This document shows, piece after piece, positions 1 through 8,915 of a stretch of DNA of 64,000 bases. The DNA lies in NCBI RefSeq assembly GCF_012927205.1, contig NZ_JABBGC010000004.1, positions 1,094,485 to 1,158,484 of the forward strand. The letters run 5' to 3'. The stretch comes from Chitinophaga fulva. GTDB lineage: Bacteria > Bacteroidota > Bacteroidia > Chitinophagales > Chitinophagaceae. Positions within the stretch are counted from its first letter, which is position 1. Every line of letters starts with the position of its first letter. Both the position numbers and the translations under genes were made by a program. The notes under the pieces were generated by a model. It had not been told where the DNA came from. It saw only the letters and a program-made list of their open reading frames with translations, and did not search any database.

Positions 1-1716
1 GCGGGAACCTTCAAAGCACAGTTCTATCATGCGTTCCTGGTGGATGATGTCCCGCAGGCCTTCTTTGGTGGAGAATTTACCCGGACTGGTGGAATAGTTG
101 GTCCAGGAGTTGACAACTCCGTCGAGGCCGGCGCGTTTCCGGATTTTGTCAAGCCAGGTAATGGCGTCCGTGCCTTTGCCTGTTTCGTTCAGCGCTTCTG
201 CATAGAGCAGGTACAGATCGGCGAGGCGCATTTCTGGCCAGGGGTAGCTTTCTGTTGTGTAGCTGTTGTTGGTCTGCGTAAATTTCCAGTTTACCAGTTT
301 CTTAGGCCAGTAGCCGGTTTCGGAGTAGAACTGATCAGATACTTTACCCTGTGGTTGTCCGAATTTGGCTTTGATACTCCAGGCATTTTCGTCGGAAGCA
401 TTGCTCTGCATGAACCAGCGGCCGCCGTCGAAGCCGAGGCTGGCGTAGAAGCGGTTTTCGCGGTCGAAGTTGAGCCGTGCGGTGGTATAGCCTTCCTGTA
501 TGTTGAGCCTGTCTGCGTAGGTGCCTGTACGTAGTTCATAACGCCGGCCATAGTCCCATGTTTTGTCTTCATTGATAGGGACACCATGATTACTGTAGAA
601 TGTCTCCGCCATCTTGATGGTAGGCGCCATATAGGAGCTCAGGTAAGTGGGATTAGGAAAGGTCGGGTCTATCCGGTCGGCCATGGAATAAGTCTGCAAC
701 ACATTGTCCACGCGGCCGGAGAGTGCCCAAACAGTTTCTGTGTTCCATCGTTCGGTGACACTGCCGCGTATGCTCATTTGCGTGGCCGTAGCGGGGGATA
801 TTTTCACGAAAGGATCGGTGAATTCATACAGCCGGATACCTACGCCCGCACAGGTTTGTATGGCAGCTTCACAGGCAGCGGCAGCTTTTTCCCATTTGGT
901 GGCGTCGTAGTTGGGATTAAACAGCAGCTGACCGTCTTTGTCTTTGAAAGAGGAATAGTCGGGGTTGCCGTTGAACAGCGGGCTGGCGGCCAATATGAGC
1001 AGTTTGGCTTTCAGCATCTGTGCCGCGGGTTTGGTGACGCGTCCCAGTTCTGTGCCGCGGTTGGTAATGTCGGCGGGTAGCTCAGGAATGGCTTCGTCCA
1101 GCAGCCTGGTGATATAGTCCACTACTTTGTCCACCGGATCACGTTTTACTTTAACCTGTTCAGGTGTGGCGGAAACAGGCAGGCTTTTATCGGTGATGGG
1201 GATAGGTCCGTACATGCGTAACAGGTAGAAGTGATAGTACGCTTTGAGGAACTTCACTTCAGCGATCCAGCGTTTCTGCATGTCGGGGCTGAGGTAGGAG
1301 ATATGCTTGTAGGACTCTCCCTCAATCATGTTCTCGAGGAAGATGTTACAATCGCGGATAGCTTTGAAATACGGCTTGGCATGATTGTTACCGTTCCAGA
1401 AATCCACCCAGGGGTTCACAATGTTTTGTTCGCCGCGGGCTATCTTCCAGGGCGACTGGTAGAAGTAGTTGTTTTCGTAGTAGGTCCACATATCATCGGC
1501 GCCGAAAAACAGGATATTGGAAACAGGCCCTGCATCGGGGAGATAGCCGTAGCAGGTGTACAGGTATTTCTCTGCTTCAGTTTTATTGGAGAACGCGTTT
1601 TTGAGTGTTACCACGTTGTCCGGAACGATATCGAGGAAAGGTTTTTTACAGGCGGTGGTGAACAGGCCTGCAGAGAGGACTATCCCGTATATGCTGTATA
1701 GAAAAGTTTTTTTCAT
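1..1716 (-). CDS. SusD/RagB-family surface glycan-binding lipoprotein (3' end outside window)
   Basis: Outer-membrane lipoprotein that pairs with the SusC channel encoded 17 nt upstream and captures substrate at the cell surface. The N-terminus is a lipoprotein signal (MKKTF..., hydrophobic stretch, lipobox ending TTAC with Cys23), followed by the usual FLD start of the mature protein. The SusD-type helical core is visible: a KFLKAYYHFYLLRMYGPIPI-like segment, then an LADLYLLYAEALNE TPR segment and an IRKRAGL segment near the visible end. About 572 codons are present with no stop before the window edge, so the C-terminus is missing. The start at 1716 gives the complete signal peptide. The substrate cannot be read from this protein alone. 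Confidence 0.93.
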   Translation of the reverse strand, partial: MKKTFLYSIYGIVLSAGLFTTACKKPFLDIVPDNVVTLKNAFSNKTEAEKYLYTCYGYLPDAGPVSNILFFGADDMWTYYENNYFYQSPWKIARGEQNIVNPWVDFWNGNNHAKPYFKAIRDCNIFLENMIEGESYKHISYLSPDMQKRWIAEVKFLKAYYHFYLLRMYGPIPITDKSLPVSATPEQVKVKRDPVDKVVDYITRLLDEAIPELPADITNRGTELGRVTKPAAQMLKAKLLILAASPLFNGNPDYSSFKDKDGQLLFNPNYDATKWEKAAAACEAAIQTCAGVGIRLYEFTDPFVKISPATATQMSIRGSVTERWNTETVWALSGRVDNVLQTYSMADRIDPTFPNPTYLSSYMAPTIKMAETFYSNHGVPINEDKTWDYGRRYELRTGTYADRLNIQEGYTTARLNFDRENRFYASLGFDGGRWFMQSNASDENAWSIKAKFGQPQGKVSDQFYSETGYWPKKLVNWKFTQTNNSYTTESYPWPEMRLADLYLLYAEALNETGKGTDAITWLDKIRKRAGLDGVVNSWTNYSTSPGKFSTKEGLRDIIHQERMIELCFEGSR

Positions 1717-1733
1717 GTGACAAGTATTTAGCG

Positions 1734-4700
1734 TTAAAATCCGAGGTTCACCCCTACGTTGAACACCCGTTGCACCGGATAGCCGAGACCGTTACCTCCC
1801 ATTTCCACATCCCATAGTTTGAAATTGCTGAAGCTAAGCAGGTTGAAGCCGTTGGCGTAGAGGCGCAACTGGCTGAGGCCATAGCGTTTCAGTCCGCGCG
1901 GCGGGAGGGTATATCCCAGTTCCACGGTTTTGAGCCGCAGGAAGGCGCCGTTGCGCATCCACCAGGTGGAAGTCTGGAGATTATTGTTCTGGTAGCTGTA
2001 GCTGAGACGTGGCCAGAAGGCATACAGGTCGCGGTTGTTTTCAGACCAGTGGTTGTCCGCGATTACCTGTAGCAGGCCGTGCTGGTCAACGGTTGGTGAC
2101 CCCTCATAGTGGCCGGTGATAAAAGGCGCAATGGCGCCGGGGTTGATGAAGATGGATGAACGGCCGGACCCCTGGAAGAACGCGCTGATATCGAATGCGC
2201 CGTAACCGAAGGTGAAACCGAAGCCGTAGTTGAGTTCCGGGGTGGTAGGGTAACCGATGGGCACTTTATCCAGATCGGTAATCTGACCGTCGCCGTTGAT
2301 GTCTTTGTATTTGATATCACCGGCCATGTACTTGCCGTAGTTCTGGCGCGGGGAGTTCAGCACCTCGTGTTCGTCCATGAAGTAACGTTCGGCCACGAGG
2401 CCCCACACCTGCGCGATAGGGTAACCAACACGGGAGAGGTACTTGTTCTGCTCGGGATATAGCGGTTCTTCGTTGACCAGTATTTTGCTGGTGGCATAAG
2501 TGAAGGTACCGCGTACCTGCAGCCAGGTCTTTTTGCCGAAGTTGTGTTTGTATTCCATTGTCATGTCCACACCACGGCCTTCAGCGATGCCTACGTTGGC
2601 CTGCGGTGTGCCATACAGCCCCATGGTAGTGGGGATGTAGGCGCGTGACATCAGGATGTTGGTACGGCGCTCGTGGAAGAAGTCAGCTTCCAGGTGCAGG
2701 TTTTTAAACAGCTCCAGTTCGAAGCCCAGGTTGGTTTTGTAGGCTTTCTCCCAGGTGATGTCCCTGTTCTCATAACGGTTGATACGAACACCCGGTCTGC
2801 CTTCTGTGAAATTCTCACCAAACGTATAACCGTTGCCGCCAGCCAGGTCGATGTTGGACAGGTAGAAGAAGCGGTCATAGGTGTTGCCGATCTGGTCATT
2901 ACCCACCAGGCCATAGGTGGCGCGGAGTTTCAGCCGGGACACGACCGGCAGCAGTCCGGAGAAAAATGCTTCATTGCTCACGGTCCAGCCACCGCCGATA
3001 GACGGGAAGAAGCCCCAGCGGTGATTTTTATCGAATCTTTCGGAGCCGTTGTAGCCGAAATTAAATTCCATCATGTAACGGTCGTCGTAAGCGTAGGTGA
3101 ACCTGCCGGAGACCCCCTGGTTGCGGCGTGGCAGCGAAGCGATAAGCGAGCCTGCATTGGCGCTCAGCTGGTTGTTGAGGATGGTGATAAGCATGCCGTT
3201 GATGGCGTGGCGGTCGTTGATCACTTTATCATAGTTGACTGCTGCTTCCATGTAGGTAAATGTGGTCACCTGCTTGTCGCCCGGGCTGTAGTTCAGGTAT
3301 TCCGTGCCTTGTGTTTCATTGAGCAGGGTGAGGCCACGGAGGCCTTCTTCGGGGTCAATGCTGACACTGTAGTAGAACGGATTGAATTTCCGGCTCATGT
3401 TGAAGAACGAATACCTTTTGGTATAGGCCATCATTCTGGCTGACAAGCCTTTGGTGATGAAGTTGAAATTTTGTTTCAGTTCTAACTGGGCGATCAGCGT
3501 GGAAGAAGTTTCCTGCTGAAAGCCGGACACTGCATTGGCGAACGGGTTGGTGTAGAAACTGCCATCGTCGGCTTTCATATTGCCAAAGAGGGGATGTTTC
3601 TCATCGGGTGCGAAGCTGGCAGGAAAATAAGCGGGGAAGCGCACGGGCGTGGCACTCATGGCCTGTCGGAATATTTCACCGCCACCGCCGATAGGCCCGT
3701 TGTAATCGGAGAACCTGCCGGAGGTCCGCACAACGGCATCCGTGGTGGGGGTGAGTTTTATATTGATGTTGGAGCGTATTTCGTAGTTGCGCGTTTTAAC
3801 GTTGCTGTTGAAGTTGTTATCGTTGATGGTGCGCAGCACGCCGTTATCGATGTTGTAGGTGGCGCCGATATAATATTGCGCCCTTTCCACGCCGCCATTG
3901 AGATTGAGATTATAACGCTGGTTGTTGGTGGTGCCTTTCACCAGTTCATCGATCCAGTTGTTGTTAGGATAAACGTAAGGATCGTCACCGGCGGCGGTAT
4001 GCGCTATCTGGCTTTGTGTATAGGGCCTGTTGGTCAGTGGTTCCCGCGTGATGACTGCTTCATTGGCCTGTTTCATATAGGTGATGTTGTCTGCCAGTTT
4101 GAAGTTGCGGGTATTGGAGGAGGTGGAGTTTTCAACGCGTACGTTAAACCTTGTCTTGCCCAGCTGGCCTGACTTGGTGGTAACGAGGATCACGCCGTTG
4201 GCTCCTCTGGCGCCGTATAACGAAGAAGCGGTGGCATCTTTGAGGATAGAGAACCCTGCGATGTCGTCGGGCTGGATGCGGGCGAGATCGTTGGGCGTCA
4301 TTTCCATGCCATCGATGAGGATGAGTGGATCTACTTTACCGCTGCCGAAGGAGGTGATGCCGCGGATGAAGAACTCGGCGTTGTCGCGGCCGGGTTCTCC
4401 GCTGCGCTGGAAGGAGATCACGCCGGCCAGCCTGCCTGCCATCATGGTGGTGAGGTTGCTGGTAGGGCCTTTCAGCTCTTTGGGGTTGATGGTGGTGACA
4501 GCGCCCACCATACTGGTTTTTTTCTGGGTACCGTAGGCTACCACGGCGACTTCATTCAGTTTGCTGTCTACCGGCTCCAGTACGGCGGTGATCATACCGC
4601 TGCGGGCCACCGGTATTTCTTTTTTGTCGAAGCCGATGTACGTGAAGATGAGGACATCTTTCGCGGGCATGCGCATGGTGAAGTTACCGCCGGCATCCGT

Positions 4701-5198
4701 CTGGACGCCTTTTTTGGGGTCTGACTTCAGGGTGACGGACACGCCGGGCAGGGACAGGCCGCTGCTGTCGGTCACTTTTCCGCGGATGACGATAGTGGAG
4801 TCCGCAACAGCCGGATTACGTATAGGCGTCGGCGTTTCCTTTTCCCGGATGATAATGGTGGAGCCTACCACCGACCAGGTAAGGGGCAGATCTTTCATAC
4901 AGGCTTTCAGGGCCTCTTCGAGGGAGGCATTGGATACGGCGATGTCGATACCCTGTGTACGTTGCAGCATCTGGCGGTCGCCGATAAAGCTGCATCCGGT
5001 TTGTTTGCGGATAGACTTCAGCACTTCCAGCAGGGAAGCGTTTTTCTGGTGAAGCGTTACCTGCTGGCCGAAAGCGCCGGCGGTAACCTGTAGGGTAGCT
5101 GCGATCATCAAGACGAGCGTGAGTTTCATAAACAGCAGAATTGTAGGGGGCAAGCCTCCGGCCTGCCTACCCCGTTTGACCTTTTGTTTAAAAAGCAT
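1734..5198 (-). CDS. SusC/RagA-family TonB-dependent outer-membrane receptor with STN domain
   Basis: Outer-membrane beta-barrel importer of 1154 aa that takes up oligomers delivered by the SusD partner, powered by TonB/ExbBD. The order is: signal segment (about residues 20-45), STN domain (about 50-115, LLEVLKSIRKQTG), CarboxypepD_reg-like beta-sandwich (about 135-210, GKVTDSSGLSLPGVSV), plug (VVAYGTQKKTSMVGAV, then the SusC signature LKDATASSLYGARGANGVIL), then the barrel ending in GVNLGF with terminal Phe. The STN domain fits signalling to the FecR protein encoded upstream. The long start at 5198 was preferred because many SusC proteins carry a basic extension followed by a LPP.ILL.MKLT segment. 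The receptor is complete. Its ligand is unknown because any enzymes of this locus lie outside the window. Confidence 0.95.
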   Translation of the reverse strand: MLFKQKVKRGRQAGGLPPTILLFMKLTLVLMIAATLQVTAGAFGQQVTLHQKNASLLEVLKSIRKQTGCSFIGDRQMLQRTQGIDIAVSNASLEEALKACMKDLPLTWSVVGSTIIIREKETPTPIRNPAVADSTIVIRGKVTDSSGLSLPGVSVTLKSDPKKGVQTDAGGNFTMRMPAKDVLIFTYIGFDKKEIPVARSGMITAVLEPVDSKLNEVAVVAYGTQKKTSMVGAVTTINPKELKGPTSNLTTMMAGRLAGVISFQRSGEPGRDNAEFFIRGITSFGSGKVDPLILIDGMEMTPNDLARIQPDDIAGFSILKDATASSLYGARGANGVILVTTKSGQLGKTRFNVRVENSTSSNTRNFKLADNITYMKQANEAVITREPLTNRPYTQSQIAHTAAGDDPYVYPNNNWIDELVKGTTNNQRYNLNLNGGVERAQYYIGATYNIDNGVLRTINDNNFNSNVKTRNYEIRSNINIKLTPTTDAVVRTSGRFSDYNGPIGGGGEIFRQAMSATPVRFPAYFPASFAPDEKHPLFGNMKADDGSFYTNPFANAVSGFQQETSSTLIAQLELKQNFNFITKGLSARMMAYTKRYSFFNMSRKFNPFYYSVSIDPEEGLRGLTLLNETQGTEYLNYSPGDKQVTTFTYMEAAVNYDKVINDRHAINGMLITILNNQLSANAGSLIASLPRRNQGVSGRFTYAYDDRYMMEFNFGYNGSERFDKNHRWGFFPSIGGGWTVSNEAFFSGLLPVVSRLKLRATYGLVGNDQIGNTYDRFFYLSNIDLAGGNGYTFGENFTEGRPGVRINRYENRDITWEKAYKTNLGFELELFKNLHLEADFFHERRTNILMSRAYIPTTMGLYGTPQANVGIAEGRGVDMTMEYKHNFGKKTWLQVRGTFTYATSKILVNEEPLYPEQNKYLSRVGYPIAQVWGLVAERYFMDEHEVLNSPRQNYGKYMAGDIKYKDINGDGQITDLDKVPIGYPTTPELNYGFGFTFGYGAFDISAFFQGSGRSSIFINPGAIAPFITGHYEGSPTVDQHGLLQVIADNHWSENNRDLYAFWPRLSYSYQNNNLQTSTWWMRNGAFLRLKTVELGYTLPPRGLKRYGLSQLRLYANGFNLLSFSNFKLWDVEMGGNGLGYPVQRVFNVGVNLGF

Positions 5199-5214
5199 AA
5201 ATTGGGTACGCTTG
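5183..5214 (+). promoter_or_regulatory. Possible promoter for an antisense RNA facing susC
   Basis: TTTG at 5183-5186 is followed after 20 nt by TACGCTTG at 5207-5214. This is one mismatch from the Bacteroidota -7 element TAnnTTTG, at the right distance from a -33 TTTG. It points away from susC on the opposite strand and would start RNA near 5221. Confidence 0.4.
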
Positions 5215-5220
5215 GTTTAA

Positions 5221-5310
5221 TGTGTTAAGAATTCATTCAGTCCACTGATGAAGGATTTAGACCGGGCAATACTCACCCGGACGCGTTGCGACCGCGTCTG
5301 GGTTTTTCTT
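5221..5310 (+). ncRNA. Candidate cis-antisense RNA in the fecR-susC gap (DonS-like)
   Basis: This is the 173-nt gap between fecR and susC, read on the strand opposite to the operon. A promoter-like element ends at 5214. An 11-bp hairpin (5275-5285 with 5293-5303, one G-T pair, 7-nt loop) is followed directly by a T-rich tract from 5303, which is the form of an intrinsic terminator on the plus strand. The predicted RNA of about 90 nt would be complementary to the susC leader. In Bacteroides, antisense RNAs such as DonS lie at this place in polysaccharide loci and repress them. The hairpin is seen directly; the RNA itself is inferred. Confidence 0.4.
5275..5310 (+). terminator. Intrinsic-terminator-like hairpin, antisense to the susC operon
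   Basis: An ACCCGGACGCG arm pairs with CGCGTCTGGGT, and TTTTTCTT overlaps and follows the stem on the plus strand. No plus-strand protein gene lies upstream, so it is unlikely to end an ordinary mRNA. In the sense direction of the operon the hairpin is preceded by A-rich sequence and has no U-run after it. Confidence 0.55.
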
Positions 5311-5371
5311 CGGTTATCCTGTTCGGATGGAATTACATGTTGTTAATTTTGGTTGATACGATATGCTGTTT

Positions 5372-6529
5372 TTACGGTGATACGATAATCTTTCTGTTAA
5401 CTGACCTGAAATGTATTTTTCCTGTGAGCTCCAGTATTTTCAATACTTCGCTCAGGTTTTCATTCCGTGAAATATCTCCTATAAATGCCTGGTTACTGAT
5501 GTTGCCTTCATATTCCACTTGTATATCATACCAGCGTTCCAGCTGTGGCATGATGTCGCGGATATTGCCGTTGAAAATAAAGCGGCCTTCTTTCCAGGCC
5601 ATTTCCTGGTCGGTGTCTACCGTACGGAGCGTAAAGGCATCGCTGCCTTTGGGCAGTACCGACTGCTGACCGGGTGACAGTTGCAGGGTGTTGTTGCCGG
5701 CGGTGACGGCTACTTTGCCTTCTGCGAGGGTGGTGCGTATCTGGGTTTCCTCCGGATAGGCGCTGATCGTAAAATGGGTACCCAGTACGTTGACCTGCAT
5801 GGAGCCAGCTTTTACGATAAAGGGTTTGTTCGCCTGCGGGGCCACTTCAAAATAAGCTTCTCCGCTGACCTCCACCGTACGGTCGTTGCCGTTAAACGCT
5901 ACCGGAAAACGGATAGAAGAAGCTGCGTTTAGCCATACCCGTGTGCCATCCTGGAGCAGCAGCTGGTATTGTCCGCCCCGCGGGGTGGAGAGCGTATTGT
6001 ATACGGTGGTGGCGGTTTCCCGTTGTGGATTGTACTGCAATAGTCCTGCTGTTATTTTCAGGACGTGGTTGGGTTTTGTAGCGCCTGCGGCGCCGGTGCT
6101 GTCCAGCTCAATGGTGGTGCCGTCTGCCAGTTGCAGCGTGGCGCGGCTGCTGCCGGCGGGGATGTTGGTCACCACCGCGACGGACGACTGTCTGCGAAAG
6201 GCAGTTTGTTGCCACAAAGCATAACCGGTGGCGGCCAATAATAGGGCTACACCTGCGGCGAGCGTACGTTTTCTTTTCCACCATGGCAACGGAATGATCC
6301 GGGCCGGTTGCTGGCGGTCCAGTTCACGCAGCATACGGTCCAGCAGCTCCCGGTCGGCCGGCAGCCATACGGGATGCTGTTCCAGCAGCAGGGTGTATTC
6401 GTCCAGCAGACTTTGTACTTCCTGTAGCGGTTGTCCGTGGATCCATTGCTCGAAGGCCGCATGTTCTTCAGGGGTGGCGGTCCCGGCAGCGTATCTTTTT
6501 ACGAAGAGGCCTGCTTCTTCATTGTTCAT
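5372..6529 (-). CDS. FecR-family anti-sigma factor
   Basis: Single-pass inner-membrane regulator of 385 aa that holds the cognate ECF sigma factor and relays the signal from the STN domain of the receptor. The cytoplasmic N-terminus (NEEAGLFVKRYAAGTATPEE...) resembles the usual Bacteroidota FecR start. One membrane helix follows (about residues 85-105, RTLAAGVALLLAATGYALW). The periplasmic FecR domain (STPRGGQYQLLLQDGTRVWLN, GEAYFEV, VLGTHFTISAYPEE) and the C-terminal DUF4974-like domain (FIFNGNIRDIMPQLERWYDI) come after it. The ATG at 6529 was preferred over one 21 nt upstream because MNNEEAG matches the family start. It lies between sigma and susC, all on the minus strand, the standard order of a cell-surface signalling module. 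Confidence 0.93.
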   Translation of the reverse strand: MNNEEAGLFVKRYAAGTATPEEHAAFEQWIHGQPLQEVQSLLDEYTLLLEQHPVWLPADRELLDRMLRELDRQQPARIIPLPWWKRKRTLAAGVALLLAATGYALWQQTAFRRQSSVAVVTNIPAGSSRATLQLADGTTIELDSTGAAGATKPNHVLKITAGLLQYNPQRETATTVYNTLSTPRGGQYQLLLQDGTRVWLNAASSIRFPVAFNGNDRTVEVSGEAYFEVAPQANKPFIVKAGSMQVNVLGTHFTISAYPEETQIRTTLAEGKVAVTAGNNTLQLSPGQQSVLPKGSDAFTLRTVDTDQEMAWKEGRFIFNGNIRDIMPQLERWYDIQVEYEGNISNQAFIGDISRNENLSEVLKILELTGKIHFRSVNRKIIVSP

Positions 6530-6722
6530 AAAGCGACATTTTGGTTGCACAGCTATTAATAAGACACGCGTACACCAAAATAAGACAGGTCAGTTAGAAA
6601 AAAAATTTTTTAACTGTTGGGGAGATACGTAAATCATATTTTAAGTAGAATTACAAGATAAGTATGTGTGAAGATATCTTATCATGATGCCTGTCTCTTC
6701 GTCGCCCGTTGGCGTGTGACTG

Positions 6723-7322
6723 TTATAGACAATTGTCGAAGAGCGTCAGGAAAACCAGCAGGGAAGCGGTGATATCCCCGTGTTTCTGCAGATAATCACG
6801 GATAAAATCTGAAGCGGCATAGAGGTGTTGTTTCACAGCGGAAGAAGAGATATGCAGCTGGTCGGCGATCTCGTGGGTATTCAGCCCGCTTTCATGGCTC
6901 AGGCGGAATACCTCCTGGCGGCGTTTCGGCAATTTATTAATGGCGTCTTTGGCCAGCTCATAATATTGTTTGTATTGCAACAGCTCACCGGCATCGGCAT
7001 TTTCGGGAGCATCTTCAGCGGCCATTAGTTGCTGTACCCGCATCTTCACCTTGGCGCTCCGGAAATAATTGAGTACCTGGTTGCGGGTAACGCGGAAGAG
7101 GAAACTACGTATGGAACGGATTTCTCCGAGTGTTTCCCGTTTCATCCAGATACGCGTAAAAACATTCTGGAGGATATCTTCCGCATCTTCGCGGGAACGG
7201 ATAAAAAGATAAATGTAACGATATAACTCGCCGGCATGCTGTTCATACAGCAGTACAAAAGACGCTCTGTCGCCCTGGCACAGGTTGGTCGTCATAGCAG
7301 CATCATCAGGCAAGTTGTTCAT
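6723..7322 (-). CDS. RNA polymerase ECF sigma-70 factor
   Basis: Sigma factor of 199 aa expected to direct transcription of the SusC/SusD locus when released by the FecR protein encoded 193 nt downstream. Region 2 is visible (FVLLYEQHAGELYRYIYLFIRSREDAEDILQNVFTRIW), as is region 4 with its helix-turn-helix (LPKRRQEVFRLSHESGLNTHEIADQLHISSSAVKQHL). Length and architecture are typical of the Bacteroidetes ECF family. The segment between the two genes has no recognisable coding content. The -33-like TTTG upstream overlaps the edge of the palindromic repeat at 7397. Confidence 0.94.
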   Translation of the reverse strand: MNNLPDDAAMTTNLCQGDRASFVLLYEQHAGELYRYIYLFIRSREDAEDILQNVFTRIWMKRETLGEIRSIRSFLFRVTRNQVLNYFRSAKVKMRVQQLMAAEDAPENADAGELLQYKQYYELAKDAINKLPKRRQEVFRLSHESGLNTHEIADQLHISSSAVKQHLYAASDFIRDYLQKHGDITASLLVFLTLFDNCL

Positions 7323-7396
7323 ATCAGGTCCATGAAATTACATCATCGCTGTTGGCAGCATTAGCAGCTTTAAGATAGCTAAATCAGATTAATAAT

Positions 7397-7426
7397 CAAA
7401 TTCCCAGGGCTAAAGCCCTGGGCTAC
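7397..7426 (+). repeat. REP-like 30-nt palindromic repeat, copy 1
   Basis: The core is a perfect 9-bp inverted repeat, CCCAGGGCT / AGCCCTGGG with 2 nt between, flanked by CAAATT on one side and CTAC on the other. It is an inverted copy of 7511-7540, with 29 of 30 positions identical. Confidence 0.85.
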
Positions 7427-7510
7427 AATAGATGACTTGCTTGGGTTGTCAGGTCCTAAAGCCGGTGAAAAGAGACTAAGCTGGAAAGAAATTAAATTAT
7501 ATCCCACAGC

Positions 7511-7540
7511 GTAGCCCAGGGCTTCAGCCCTGGGAATTTG
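7511..7540 (-). repeat. REP-like 30-nt palindromic repeat, copy 2 (inverted)
   Basis: This is the reverse complement of copy 1 with a single mismatch. The two copies are separated by 84 nt. An opposed pair of palindromes resembles REP doublets. No RAYT-type transposase gene is in the window. Confidence 0.85.
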
Positions 7541-7585
7541 AATGTTTCCATGTTGTCTATTATCTTGTTAGTAGAATGTTCCGTT

Positions 7586-8746
7586 ATGAAAAAACTAGTT
7601 CCGGTATTGTTATTACTACTGGCCATGTTTCCTGCGTTGGCGCAACTGAAAAGCGAAACTTTTATTACCCGTTATGGCAACCTGGATAACACCTGGTATC
7701 AGATCAGTGCCCGTAAGCAGGCTACGGTAGCTTTCCTGGGAGGTTCCATTACCAATATGGAAGGCTGGCGCGGCAAGGTAGGGGATTATCTTGCCCGCAC
7801 TTATCCGGCTACGGTTTTCTCCTTGCTGAATGCCGGTATCCCTTCGCTGGGCAGTTTGCCGCATGCTTTCCGGTTGCAGCAGGATGTGCTGGACAAAGGT
7901 CGTGTGGATTTGCTCTTTGTGGAAGCGGCAGTGAATGATAAAGTCAATAGTACGCCGGCAGCGGTGCAGCGGCGCGCGCTGGAAGGCATTATCCGGCACG
8001 CGCTCATTGCCAATCCGCATATGAACATTGTACTGATGGCTTTTGTGGACGAAGATAAAATGGCGGATTACCGGGCAGGGAAAGTACCGGCGGAAGTGGC
8101 GCTGCATGAGGAAATGGCGCGGCGTTACCAGCTGCCGTTTGTGGACCTGGCGAAGGAAGTCACAACACGTATTGACGCGGGGGAATTCTCCTGGAAGAAT
8201 GATTTTAAAGACCTGCATCCGTCGCCATTTGGACAGGAGATTTACTTTAATACCATCCGGCAGCTGCTGGACAGTGCGTTCAACAGACCGGCGCCGCGGA
8301 AGGTGGTCGCGGCAAAAATCCCAGCGGTAACAGATCCGTTCAACTATGCCAACGGTCAATACGTAGACGTACATACGGCGAATCATCTGCAGGATTTTGT
8401 GGTAGATGAATCCTGGAAGCCATCGGACAAAGTGCATACCCGTCCGGGATTTGTGGAGGTGCCCATGCTGGTGTCCGGCACAACAGCGGCCTCTTTTGAG
8501 CTGCCTTTTACGGGGCGCACAGTAGGCGTGGCGCTGCTGTCAGGCCCCGATGCAGGCGTTATCCGGTATAGTATCGACGGAAAGCCGGAACAACAGATAG
8601 ATACCCGTACACAATGGAGCCGCAGTCTTTATCTGCCATGGTACCTGGTACTGGGCGATGGGCTGACTACGGGGCCCCATACACTGAAAATCACCACTGT
8701 ATCCGGCAGCGTCTGCCGTATTGTTCATTTTCTGGTTAACCAGTGA
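7586..8746 (+). CDS. Secreted SGNH/GDSL-type hydrolase
   Basis: Predicted exported esterase or deacetylase of 386 aa. A signal peptide (MKKLVPVLLLLLAMFPALAQ) ends at about residue 20. Block I reads FLGGSIT with the nucleophile Ser54 (GGS in place of GDS, a frequent variant), and the catalytic Asp-His block is DLHPSPFGQEIY. A C-terminal beta-rich segment (about residues 260-386) may be an accessory carbohydrate-binding or jelly-roll domain. The start at 7586 was chosen because it begins the signal peptide; an in-frame ATG 48 nt upstream would bury it. It stands alone, divergent from the sigma gene. The substrate is unknown, with acylated glycans a reasonable guess from the family. Confidence 0.85.
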   Translation: MKKLVPVLLLLLAMFPALAQLKSETFITRYGNLDNTWYQISARKQATVAFLGGSITNMEGWRGKVGDYLARTYPATVFSLLNAGIPSLGSLPHAFRLQQDVLDKGRVDLLFVEAAVNDKVNSTPAAVQRRALEGIIRHALIANPHMNIVLMAFVDEDKMADYRAGKVPAEVALHEEMARRYQLPFVDLAKEVTTRIDAGEFSWKNDFKDLHPSPFGQEIYFNTIRQLLDSAFNRPAPRKVVAAKIPAVTDPFNYANGQYVDVHTANHLQDFVVDESWKPSDKVHTRPGFVEVPMLVSGTTAASFELPFTGRTVGVALLSGPDAGVIRYSIDGKPEQQIDTRTQWSRSLYLPWYLVLGDGLTTGPHTLKITTVSGSVCRIVHFLVNQ

Positions 8747-8915
8747 AAATCCATATTTCCAGGATAACAGCGGGAATTTCTCATATCATCAGATAGTTAA
8801 TTTGTTACTCCGGGCAGGCCAATACTGGTTAGGATTTCTTATATTTATACATAAGAGTTAGGTCAAACCATTTTGTTCAATCCGGTCAGCTGAAAGTGGC
8901 CCCCAAACCATATCG

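Noticed and set aside
40..1701. Several plus-strand frames at the left edge
   Set aside because: They lie antisense to the partial SusD gene, which runs off the window edge and explains the region.
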